NCBI GenBank assembly: GCA_025929745.1
Contig: JAICPQ010000154.1
Location: 1 to 6,855, forward strand
Direction of reading: 5' to 3'
DNA: 6,855 nt
Origin: Burkholderiales bacterium
Lineage (GTDB): Bacteria > Pseudomonadota > Gammaproteobacteria > Burkholderiales > SG8-39
The notes under the pieces were generated by a model that did not search any database, had not been told where the DNA came from, and saw only the letters and a program-made list of their open reading frames with translations. A program made the translations under genes and the position numbers. Numbering within the stretch: the first letter of the stretch is position 1; every line of letters begins with the position of its first letter. Of this stretch, positions 1 to 6,179 are shown one piece after another.

Positions 1-110
1 TCGGCAAGAAGGGCAAGCCCTTGGTGTACTCGGAAGGACAATACGCGAAGCTCGCTTCGCTTACGCTCGGCGAGCCGCTCCCCGAAGGCCTCGATTACTG
101 GGGCTTCTAA
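1..110 (+). CDS. C-terminal end of an unidentified protein (partial)
   Basis: The frame beginning at base 3 is open from the window edge and ends in TAA at 108-110, giving 35 residues that finish in LPEGLDYWGF. The tail is soluble-looking, with Lys/Gly at the start and an aromatic end, and has no membrane segment. I do not recognise the family from so little sequence. It ends 17 bp before the transporter gene and runs in the same direction, so the two are probably cotranscribed. That it is coding is inferred from the open frame and the normal spacing to the next gene. Confidence 0.55.
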   Translation, partial: GKKGKPLVYSEGQYAKLASLTLGEPLPEGLDYWGF

Positions 111-127
111 GCACCCGGATTCGCGTC

Positions 128-1249
128 GTGGTCGCGGCGAACTTCATCGCCGTGGCCGCGCGCATGAGCCTCGTGACCTTCCTCGGCATCTGGTTCGTGC
201 GCGAGGCGCGCATCGACCTCGCCACGGTGGGCGTTGCCTTCCTCTGCGAGCACCTGCTGCGCGGTCTGGCCGCGCCGGTGTTCGGCGCGCTTTCCGATCG
301 CGTCGGGCGGCGGCCCCTTCTCATCGGCGCCGCGCTCGCCACTGCCGTAGTGCTGCCTTCCTTTCTCCTCGTCGACGGTCCGGCGGCGCTCTTCGTCTGG
401 AGCCTGGCGCTCGGGCTTACCGGCGCGGTCAACATGCCGGTCGCGAACGCGCTTCTCCTCGACCTGGCGCCACCCGAGCGCCGTCAATCGGCGCTCGCGC
501 TGAACTACACAGCGATGAGCGTGGCTTACACGGTCGCGGTCATGCCGGCCGGCTACATTGCCGAGCGCAGCTATGCTTTCCTCGCCGCGAGCGCAGCCGG
601 CGGCTACGTGCTGGTGGCGCTGCTCTACCTCGTCTCGCTGCGAGGCAACTTGCCCATGGAGCGCGCAGCGCCGCCGGTGCTTTTCGCCGGCGTGCGCGAT
701 CCGGCGTTGCTGCGCTTCGCCTCCCTGGCTTTCATCTTTCCGTTCAGCATGGGTCTTGTCGTCTCGGCCACGCCGCTTTTCGCCGCCGACTTCGGCGTCG
801 GCGAGGGCTACATCGGCCTTGTGCTCGGCGGCAACAGCATCCTCGTCGCCGCGCTCGCGCTGCCGGTGGCGGCGCGCATTGAGGCGCACGGGCCTTTCCG
901 TTTCCTCGGCATTGCCGCGTTCTTCGTGGCCGCCACGCACGCGTGCTACGCGTCGATTCCGGACGTGGCCACGGCGCTCCTCGTCGGCACGATCGTTTTC
1001 AGTTTCGGCGAGCTCGTATTCAGCTCGGCGGTCCCGGCCGCTGTGGCGCGCCTCGCGCCGCCCGGACGCCGCGGCGCCTACCAGGGCGGCTGGGCGCTGG
1101 TTAGCTCCGTAAGCATGGGAAGCGCGCTCTTTTTCAGCGGCGTGCTGCGCGAAGCGTTCGGCTGGGGGGCGGCCTGGGCCGTCTACGCCGTGGTGGCGCT
1201 GTGCGCGGCGCTTGTGTTCCTAAAGCGGGCGCGCGAACGACAGGCCTAA
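128..1249 (+). CDS. Major facilitator superfamily (MFS) transporter
   Basis: A 373-residue inner-membrane secondary transporter; the substrate cannot be told from sequence. The classic MFS motif A is visible between membrane segments 2 and 3, around residues 54-66 (GALSDRVGRRPLL). The protein is a run of hydrophobic segments consistent with 12 helices, with a charged central loop near residues 171-192 dividing two six-helix halves. This is slightly shorter than the usual 400 residues but complete. The chosen start is GTG at 128; no clear Shine-Dalgarno sequence precedes it. The next in-frame ATG is at 164 but would cut into the first membrane helix. It follows a partial gene by 17 bp. Its last 30 bp overlap the end of the convergent outer-membrane protein gene. 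The family assignment is firm; an efflux role would be a guess. Confidence 0.9.
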   Translation: MVAANFIAVAARMSLVTFLGIWFVREARIDLATVGVAFLCEHLLRGLAAPVFGALSDRVGRRPLLIGAALATAVVLPSFLLVDGPAALFVWSLALGLTGAVNMPVANALLLDLAPPERRQSALALNYTAMSVAYTVAVMPAGYIAERSYAFLAASAAGGYVLVALLYLVSLRGNLPMERAAPPVLFAGVRDPALLRFASLAFIFPFSMGLVVSATPLFAADFGVGEGYIGLVLGGNSILVAALALPVAARIEAHGPFRFLGIAAFFVAATHACYASIPDVATALLVGTIVFSFGELVFSSAVPAAVARLAPPGRRGAYQGGWALVSSVSMGSALFFSGVLREAFGWGAAWAVYAVVALCAALVFLKRARERQA

Positions 1250-1975
1250 GCCCCAATCCGGGCTACCGTCAGCGAGACCGATGAGCGCGTACGCCTGCGC
1301 GCGCCATTCGCGATCGAGCCGCCGGGTCCAGAACCCGCTCAGCTCGCGCTGCGGCTCGCCGCCTGCGACCACGCGCTCGCGGCCCTCAAGCATCGCGCCG
1401 ACAGAGTCGCGTTCGCTCAGTTTGTACGTTGCGCCGACATTCGCACTCCAGGCGTTTTCCAGATTGAAACCCGGGCTGTCGCCGAGCACGTGGAAGCCGA
1501 CGCCGCCGAATCCGCTAATACGGTCCATCGTCTTGTATACGTCAACAAGAAAGGCGAAGTCCGTCTCGCCGGTGCCGAGGCCCTTGCCCTCGTCCGCCGT
1601 GGGAAGCTTCACCTTGCCGGTGAAATCGAGCCCGAGCGTGGAAGCGCGGTCGTAATACGCGTTGTAGGTCGCGGATAGCACGATGTCGCCCAGGCCGGTC
1701 TCGGTTCTGCGCGGCGCGGCCCCACCGCGCACGGGACCGACGCCCGGAATCACCGTGGCCGGGCCGTCCACCTCGATCAGCGGAACGGTCGCCCTGTAGG
1801 TCCACGCGCCCACGTCATAACGGCCGGTGGCGGCGATCGTCGTGATCCGGGTCGTCTCCCCGGTGCCGTAGTCCCCGGTGCTGTAATGAAAACCTGCGCC
1901 CAGCGTAAGCGCGCCGTCCTGCGCACACGCCGGCGCCGCGCCTAGCGCGCAAAGCGCAACGACGAACGGCCTCAG
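1220..1975 (-). CDS. Probable outer-membrane beta-barrel protein with signal peptide, CTG start
   Basis: A 251-residue exported protein. From the proposed CTG start the N-terminus is a signal peptide (MRPFVVALCALGAAPACA, then QDG), followed by alternating, Gly- and aromatic-rich strands typical of a beta-barrel. The segment around residues 95-130 (LDFTGKVKLPTADEGKGLG) and the C-terminal LADGSPDWGLGLSF resemble the transporter-like 'phenol MetA degradation' type of outer-membrane protein; that family name comes from memory of the pattern, not a search. No ATG, GTG or TTG lies in frame between the upstream stop (1979-1981) and GTG at 1813, and starting at 1813 would lose the signal peptide. It begins 3 bp after the preceding gene of the leftward block, so it is probably translationally coupled. 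It ends in ARPL rather than a terminal aromatic, which is atypical for a barrel, and its final 30 bp overlap the MFS gene. Confidence 0.8.
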   Translation of the reverse strand: MRPFVVALCALGAAPACAQDGALTLGAGFHYSTGDYGTGETTRITTIAATGRYDVGAWTYRATVPLIEVDGPATVIPGVGPVRGGAAPRRTETGLGDIVLSATYNAYYDRASTLGLDFTGKVKLPTADEGKGLGTGETDFAFLVDVYKTMDRISGFGGVGFHVLGDSPGFNLENAWSANVGATYKLSERDSVGAMLEGRERVVAGGEPQRELSGFWTRRLDREWRAQAYALIGLADGSPDWGLGLSFARPL

Positions 1976-1978
1976 ACC

Positions 1979-2512
1979 CTACCTCGGGCGGCCTGGCTTT
2001 TCCGGGCGCTCCGGTTTTTCCGGACGCTCAAGCTTTTCCGGACGCTCAGGCTTCTCCGGCCGGGATGAACGCTCGATCGCCACCCGTTCGGGCGCCCTGT
2101 CTGCACGCTTCACGTCGCCGAGCTTGAACCCGAGGCTGTTGGCGATTTGTCCCCAGCCTTGGCCTGCGGCTCGCATGGTGAGCACGCCGTTCTGGCCGAC
2201 CAGGGCCGCTTCGAGCTGCGCAAACGTCGGGTTTTGCACTCCCTGCTCGGCCAACGAAGCCTCGGCGAGCGCAAGCGCATGGTCCACGTTCCCGTAGCCC
2301 ATTTTCGCCGTCGGCGGCGTGATCGTCTCGGTCGTCGTGGCATTCGTGAGCGTGATCTCCTTGCCGTCGCGTAGACCGGTGACGAGCGAGGTAGCGTTCT
2401 GCTTCGAGCCCGCGAGCGCGGTGTAGCGCTCGACGAGCTGATCCTGGTTCTGCGCCAGTGCCGCGAGCGGCCAGGCGAGGAGCAGGGCGATCAGCCAGCT
2501 TTTCTTGCTCAT
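1979..2512 (-). CDS. Small exported protein of unknown function with C-terminal PEKPER repeats
   Basis: A 177-residue protein with a clear signal peptide (MSKKSWLIALLLAWPLAALA, probable cleavage before QNQDQ), so the mature part is periplasmic or outside. Residues 21-110 are an Ala/Thr-rich helical-looking region. Residues 117-134 (GQGWGQIANSLGFKLGDV) form a distinct Gly/Trp motif that I associate with uncharacterised proteobacterial exported proteins. Residues 152-175 are four 6-residue repeats (PEKPER, PEKLER, PEKPER, PEKPGR), a Pro-rich, highly charged, probably extended tail. The start is firm: ATG at 2512 is preceded by AAGGAGG with a 7-nt spacer. It lies 68 bp after the di-heme protein gene and 3 bp before the outer-membrane protein gene, all in one direction. 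Function is unknown; its place beside a MauG-type enzyme makes it a candidate partner. Confidence 0.85.
   Translation of the reverse strand: MSKKSWLIALLLAWPLAALAQNQDQLVERYTALAGSKQNATSLVTGLRDGKEITLTNATTTETITPPTAKMGYGNVDHALALAEASLAEQGVQNPTFAQLEAALVGQNGVLTMRAAGQGWGQIANSLGFKLGDVKRADRAPERVAIERSSRPEKPERPEKLERPEKPERPEKPGRPR
1981..1985 (-). promoter_or_regulatory. Shine-Dalgarno sequence supporting a CTG start
   Basis: On the minus strand the sequence reads GAGGTAGGGTCTG. GAGGT lies 5 nt before CTG (1975-1973) and overlaps the TAG stop of the upstream gene (1981-1979). The spacing is ideal for initiation at CTG and fits coupling of the two genes. Confidence 0.6.
1985..2059 (-). repeat. In-frame 18-bp tandem repeats encoding PEKPER units
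   Basis: Four imperfect 18-bp copies encode the C-terminal tail of the small exported protein. On the plus strand the core TTTTCCGGACGCTCA occurs twice exactly with a period of 18, flanked by diverged copies. Because the period is a multiple of three, copy-number change would lengthen or shorten the tail without a frameshift. Confidence 0.85.
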
Positions 2513-2580
2513 GCTTTTTCCTCCTTGAAGACACCCAATCCTACCGGGCAGGCATTACATACCGTAGGGGCTATTTCTAA
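2513..2580 (-). promoter_or_regulatory. 68-bp gap inside the leftward block with a possible internal promoter
   Basis: This is the only real gap between the four leftward genes. On the minus strand it contains TGTAAT at 2559-2554, matching five of six bases of a -10 box, about 42 nt before the ATG, and the strong AAGGAGG ribosome site at 2525-2519. The upstream -35 match is poor (TTAGAA at 2580-2575 with a 15-nt spacer). No hairpin with a T-run is apparent, so I see no terminator between the genes. Confidence 0.3.
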
Positions 2581-4041
2581 TCAGCGGAACCTGTCGGCCT
2601 GCGGCGACAGTGACTCGAGTAACGTGACTAAATCCTCGATCTCCCCCTCGCTCAGCTTCAAGGGCTTCAGCACGCGCTCGCCGTCGGCGTGCAAGCGCTC
2701 TTCGTTGAGCTCCGAGTAATGGCGCACCACGTCTCGCAGCGTGGCGAGGCTACCGTTATGCATGTAGGGCGCCGTCTGCGCGACATTGCGCAACCCCGGG
2801 ACGCGGAACTCGCCGAAGTTGCGGTGCTGCAATTGCACGTGCCTCGTACCGGTCGCCGTGGAGCGTGCGGCGTCGTCGTTGAACCGGCCGAGCAGATTGT
2901 GCGGATTGCTTCTTAGCCGCTTGATGCCTTCGTGCCGGCCGGAGTCCACGCGCCCGCGGCCGGCGAAGAACGGTACCCCGGTATCGGCGAATTCCCCGTT
3001 GGTGAAGTGCGGGCCGAAATGGCAAACGCTGCAGTTGCCCTTGCCGATGAAGATCTTCAGTCCGCGCTGCGCCGCCGCTGGATAGTCGGTAACGGTGTTC
3101 TTCTCGAGCGCGTCGCGGAACTCATCGAACGGCGTGCGCCCGCTCACCAGGGTTTCCTGAAACGCGGCGAGCGCCTTGCCCACGTCCACCAGCACCGCCT
3201 CATCGTCCTCCGGCACCGGCCGGTCGAATGCTTTTTGATACTCCACACCCAGCAATTCTCGAATCGCACGCGCTACATGCGCCGCGCTTGCGTTCATCTC
3301 GCGTGCATCGAGGAGCGGCCGCACGCTTTGCGACCAAAGGGTGTCGTGACTTCCGTCCCAGCCGTACCAGCGATAGAAGCGCGCATTCAGCACGCTCGGC
3401 GTATTGCGATCGACTTCCTGCAGGCCGAACGCGCGCGCGCGGCCGTCTTGGAACGCGCGGAACGGGGCGTGGCAGGTGGCGCAAAGCACGGAGCCCGTTC
3501 CGGAGAGCCGCGGTTCGAAGAAAAGCTTCTCGCCGAGAGCGACCGCCTCGGGATGTCCCGAGACGCGGTTGCTCGGATCGCGACGCGCCGCTGGCGGCCA
3601 GGGCCCATGCTGGAGGATCCTCGCGACCTCGTCGGCGCTGAATTGCGAGAGGACGATCGGATGCGCAAGGCGATCGGTGGTGCCGGCGGTGGCAATCTCG
3701 AATACGAATTCCCACTTGCCCGGCATATGGAAGAGGAGCCCCTCGGCACGCCAGCGCCCCGGGCCCAGCGCTTTGACTGCGGGCGCGTAGTTCATCCCAT
3801 GCCGGTGCTCCGGCATGTGCGCGTCGACCTTGAGCGACTCCGGCGCGGCGCCGGATTTGGCGCAGGCCGCGATCTCCAGCGAGAAATGCTCCGAGACCGC
3901 GATCGGCGCCGATTTGAAGACGAGCACGTGGCGCGGCGACTCGAGGCGCGTGCCCTCGAGCGGCGGAACGCAGGCCCCGCCGCTTTTACAAATCAGTCCG
4001 GCCGCAAAAGCGAGCCAAAGACGGCTTCGCCGTTTTTCCAT
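2581..4041 (-). CDS. MauG/cytochrome c peroxidase-type di-heme protein with N-terminal YtkA-like domain
   Basis: A 486-residue exported c-type cytochrome. Residues 1-24 look like a signal sequence (basic MEKRRSR, hydrophobic LWLAFAAGLI). Residues 45-125 resemble a YtkA-like domain, with HMPEHRHGM at 75-83 and FHMPGKW at 104-110, a His/Met cluster that could bind copper. Residues 160-480 are the di-heme bacterial peroxidase/MauG domain: heme sites CATCH (187-191) and CSVCH (337-341), a conserved acidic residue Glu248 in DAREM matching the catalytic Glu of the family, and PYMHNGSL (425-432). Tyr442 sits where peroxidases usually have the Met ligand of the high-potential heme, as in MauG. ATG at 4041 is the only start that includes the signal sequence; the ribosome site is weak. 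The first 49 bp overlap the amidohydrolase gene, suggesting coupling. It probably oxidises a periplasmic partner using peroxide; the substrate is unknown. Confidence 0.9.
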   Translation of the reverse strand: MEKRRSRLWLAFAAGLICKSGGACVPPLEGTRLESPRHVLVFKSAPIAVSEHFSLEIAACAKSGAAPESLKVDAHMPEHRHGMNYAPAVKALGPGRWRAEGLLFHMPGKWEFVFEIATAGTTDRLAHPIVLSQFSADEVARILQHGPWPPAARRDPSNRVSGHPEAVALGEKLFFEPRLSGTGSVLCATCHAPFRAFQDGRARAFGLQEVDRNTPSVLNARFYRWYGWDGSHDTLWSQSVRPLLDAREMNASAAHVARAIRELLGVEYQKAFDRPVPEDDEAVLVDVGKALAAFQETLVSGRTPFDEFRDALEKNTVTDYPAAAQRGLKIFIGKGNCSVCHFGPHFTNGEFADTGVPFFAGRGRVDSGRHEGIKRLRSNPHNLLGRFNDDAARSTATGTRHVQLQHRNFGEFRVPGLRNVAQTAPYMHNGSLATLRDVVRHYSELNEERLHADGERVLKPLKLSEGEIEDLVTLLESLSPQADRFR

Positions 4042-4799
4042 GCGATGCGCTCGGCGACCTCGCGCGGCAGCTCGCCGAGCCAGCGCCGCGACCAGTCGGC
4101 GTGCTCGGGGATGTAATGCCAGCGCTCGGGTACATAGGTGTCGGTGCCGACCATGAAGCGGTCCGGGAAGCGCAGGAACACCGCGCGCCAGGCGGGATCG
4201 GACGCATGATCGGTGCGGAAGGCGAGATCCGCCCAGAGGTTCCTGTGCTTCGCGAGCATTTCGGCCACGCGCTCGGGCCGCTCGAAGCCTGCGTGCGCCC
4301 AGAGAATGCGGGCCTGCGGCCACTGCCTGAAGAGCCGTTCGACCGCGTCCACGTCGGAATGCGCGTGCAGAAAGAGATTGTGCTTGCGCGCGAGATCGAC
4401 CATGCGGCGCACCACCGGCAGGTCCGCATCCGCGCCGTAGAGGTGGAATTCGCCGATCCCGACATATTTGTGTCTTCTTAATCGGTCCTCCAAATAGGGG
4501 ATGAGCGTCTCGTCGCGCACCCAAGTGCCGATCTCGCCGCGCGAGCGGTACGGCCGCAGCTCCGGGATGACCAGATCGGGCGCCGCGGCATAAAGGCGCT
4601 GCTGGCCTTCGTCGCCCGAGCTCGAGATGAGCGCGCGCTTCACTCCGGCGCGGCGCATGATCGCGATCGCTTCCTGCACCGGCACGAGATCCCAGGCGTC
4701 GTGGCTGTAGTGCACATGTGCATCGAAAATCGGCAGCGGTTGCTGTGCCTGTACCGAAAAACACAGCCCGGCCAGGGCGAGTCCAAGGAGCCTCCTCAT
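3993..4799 (-). CDS. Secreted amidohydrolase (amidohydrolase_2-type TIM-barrel metal hydrolase)
   Basis: A 268-residue protein with a signal peptide (MRRLLGLALAGLCFSVQA, cleavage before QQPLP), placing it in the periplasm. The mature part shows the metal-hydrolase signature: DAHVH at 26-30 (HxH ligands 28 and 30), GIGEFHL (Glu117), LFLHAHSD (His145, His147), ILWAHAGF (His169) and MVGTDTY (Asp220), which matches the TIM-barrel amidohydrolase_2 arrangement. The family hydrolyses or decarboxylates varied small molecules; the substrate here is unknown, and most relatives are cytoplasmic, so export is notable. ATG at 4799 was chosen because the signal peptide starts there, although the frame stays open upstream to 5012. 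It is the first gene of the leftward block and its end overlaps the di-heme protein gene by 49 bp. Confidence 0.88.
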   Translation of the reverse strand: MRRLLGLALAGLCFSVQAQQPLPIFDAHVHYSHDAWDLVPVQEAIAIMRRAGVKRALISSSGDEGQQRLYAAAPDLVIPELRPYRSRGEIGTWVRDETLIPYLEDRLRRHKYVGIGEFHLYGADADLPVVRRMVDLARKHNLFLHAHSDVDAVERLFRQWPQARILWAHAGFERPERVAEMLAKHRNLWADLAFRTDHASDPAWRAVFLRFPDRFMVGTDTYVPERWHYIPEHADWSRRWLGELPREVAERIAWKNGEAVFGSLLRPD

Positions 4800-4847
4800 C
4801 CCCGAAGTGTAGAATCGCCGGCAAATAACGTCATCAGGCAACAGCTC
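4800..4847. promoter_or_regulatory. Short divergent control region between the amidohydrolase and CHR genes
   Basis: Only 48 bp separate the two divergent starts. On the plus strand TAGAAT at 4810-4815 matches a -10 box well, though its -35 would fall inside the amidohydrolase signal-peptide codons and no good match is seen there. The complementary strand at the same place reads TACACT at 4811-4806, a weaker -10 and probably too near its ATG. Promoters for both directions must overlap each other or the neighbouring coding sequence. Confidence 0.35.
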
Positions 4848-5393
4848 TTGAACGTCGCGCCGCCGAAAACGCTCGGCGAGCTCTTCCTCGGCTTCCTCTC
4901 CATCGGCGCGCGCTCCTTCGGCGGCGTGATGCCGTGGGCCCACCGCGTCATGGTGGAGGAGCGCCGCTGGGTCACCGAGGCGGATTTCGCCGAGACCATC
5001 GGCCTGTGCCAATTTCTGCCCGGCCCGAACATCGGCAACGCGTCCATCGTGTACGGCAAGCGCTGGTTCGGCCTCGCCGGCGCGCTGGTCGCCTTCCTTG
5101 GTCTTTTCGCGCTTCCGTTCGTCTGGGTGCTCGCGCTCTTCGCGCTATATGCCGACTTTGCCGCGACGAATGCGACCTTGCGCGCCGTGGTGACCGGCGT
5201 GGGCGCGGCGGGCGCCGGGCTTTTCATCGGCACGGCGATCAAGCTAGGCCGCGCGCTGGTACGGCGACCCGCGGCGCTGCTGCTCATCACCGCGTGCTTC
5301 CTCGCCGCGGGCATCGGCCGCGTCTCGCTCTTCCTGGTGCTACCCATTTCTTTCGCTTGCGCGCTTTTTGCCGCTCGCCGGGAATGGCTATGA
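4848..5393 (+). CDS. CHR-domain (chromate-type) transporter subunit, first of a short-chain pair
   Basis: A 181-residue inner-membrane protein consisting of a single CHR domain. Family marks are SIGARSFGG (18-26), the cytoplasmic VMVEERRWVTEADFAE stretch and CQFLPGPNIGN (54-64) with the conserved PGP, followed by several hydrophobic segments. The length matches short-chain CHR proteins, which usually occur as adjacent pairs acting together. The start is TTG at 4848, with AGG about 9 nt upstream; no ATG or GTG occurs in frame after the amidohydrolase start, and ATG at 4929 would remove the FGG motif. The stop overlaps the next gene's start as ATGA. CHR members export chromate in some bacteria, but many have no tested substrate, so anion export is inference. 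Confidence 0.88.
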   Translation: MNVAPPKTLGELFLGFLSIGARSFGGVMPWAHRVMVEERRWVTEADFAETIGLCQFLPGPNIGNASIVYGKRWFGLAGALVAFLGLFALPFVWVLALFALYADFAATNATLRAVVTGVGAAGAGLFIGTAIKLGRALVRRPAALLLITACFLAAGIGRVSLFLVLPISFACALFAARREWL

Positions 5394-5908
5394 CGCTTCT
5401 CGAGCTCAGCCTGTACTTCATGCTGCTCTCGCTCATTTCCGTGGGCGGCATGCCGTCGGTGCTACCCGAGCTGCAGCGCTACGCGGTCGACGTGAAAGGT
5501 TGGATGACGGCGGACGATTTCATCCAGGTCTTCGCCGTCGGCCAGGCTGCGCCCGGACCGAACGTGCTCATCGCGAGCCTGGTCGGCTGGAAAGTCGCCG
5601 GACTTCCCGGCGCGCTCCTCGCGCTCGCGTCGATGTGCGGACCTGCAGCGGTGCTTGCGTGGTGGGTGGCCGAAGCGTGGGAGCGCTTCAAGGACTCGCC
5701 GTGGCGTCGCGCGATCCAGCGCGCGATCGCCCCGATCGTGGTCGCGCTGATCCTCTCCGGTGGCTTCATCCTCGCTACGCCCGGCGCGCCGGACTGGCGG
5801 CTGTGGGCGATCGCCGCAGCGACGGCGATTGGAATGCTCGCCTCCAAAGTGAATCCGCTCTGGTTCCTCGCCGCCGGCGGCGCTATCGGGGGATTTCTAC
5901 TCGCGTGA
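5390..5908 (+). CDS. CHR-domain (chromate-type) transporter subunit, second of a short-chain pair
   Basis: A 172-residue single CHR-domain membrane protein. It repeats the family pattern of its partner: LISVGGMPSVLPELQR (15-30), the WMTADDFIQVFAVGQ stretch and AAPGPNVL (53-60) with PGP, then hydrophobic helices to the C-terminus. ATG at 5390 overlaps the upstream TGA (ATGA), and GGGA lies 6 nt before it; ATG at 5384 in the same frame is an alternative adding two residues. The coupling implies equal production and a heteromeric transporter with the first subunit. Its last 26 bp overlap the convergent monooxygenase-fold gene. The family is firm; the transported ion is not shown. Confidence 0.88.
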   Translation: MTLLELSLYFMLLSLISVGGMPSVLPELQRYAVDVKGWMTADDFIQVFAVGQAAPGPNVLIASLVGWKVAGLPGALLALASMCGPAAVLAWWVAEAWERFKDSPWRRAIQRAIAPIVVALILSGGFILATPGAPDWRLWAIAAATAIGMLASKVNPLWFLAAGGAIGGFLLA

Positions 5909-6179
5909 ACACCTGACGCTCGCGCGAGGCGAGCAGCGGCACCGCTTCGGCGAGGTACTTCTTGAAGTGCGGCATCTGCTGATGCACCTCGAACGCTTTC
6001 TCGTCGTTGTAGACCTCGTAGAGCATCACCTTCGTCTTGTCCTTCGGATCGACCAGCACATCGAACTGCTTGCAGCCAGGCTCCTTGCGCGCCGCGCGCG
6101 CGTTCCCCGTCAGCGCCTGCATGAACTTGTCGACGTTCTCCGGCTTGATGCGGATATTGACCACCAGCACGAAACTCAT
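5883..6179 (-). CDS. Antibiotic biosynthesis monooxygenase (ABM) fold protein, YgiN/LsrG-like
   Basis: A 98-residue cytoplasmic protein matching the small ferredoxin-like ABM fold that works as a dimer. Characteristic stretches are the first beta-strand VLVVNIRIKPEN, EPGC at 33-36, FDVLVDP, LYEVYNDEKAFEVH (53-66) and MPHFKKY (69-75). The length is typical and nothing is missing. Relatives act as cofactor-free quinol monooxygenases or on small signalling molecules; which applies here is unknown. The start is well supported: ATG at 6179 is preceded by AAAGGAGAG. The gene is divergent from the DoxX gene with a 43-bp gap, and its end overlaps the second CHR gene by 26 bp. Confidence 0.88.
   Translation of the reverse strand: MSFVLVVNIRIKPENVDKFMQALTGNARAARKEPGCKQFDVLVDPKDKTKVMLYEVYNDEKAFEVHQQMPHFKKYLAEAVPLLASRERQVFTRVEIPR

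Noticed and set aside
107..940. 277-codon minus-strand frame opposite the MFS gene
   Set aside because: Composition is dominated by Arg, Glu, His and Ala as expected from the reverse complement of a GC-rich membrane-protein gene; MFS motif A on the other strand is decisive.
1979..2059. CRISPR array at the regularly spaced repeats
   Set aside because: The period is only 18 bp with no unique spacers, and the repeats are in frame inside a gene.
2932..4116. 394-codon plus-strand frame opposite the di-heme gene
   Set aside because: Its translation is Arg/Glu/Ala-rich without domain features and it is antisense to a gene with clear heme motifs.
2581..4824. Reading the di-heme protein as a 747-residue protein starting at 4824
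   Set aside because: The first 261 codons are Arg/Ala-rich and lie out of frame across the well-supported amidohydrolase gene; a signal sequence begins at ATG 4041, so the extension is an open frame produced by high GC.
4701..4847. N-terminal extension of the first CHR protein from ATG 4701
   Set aside because: It would overlap the start of the divergent amidohydrolase by about 100 bp and adds a charged tail not seen in short CHR proteins; TTG at 4848 gives the expected length.
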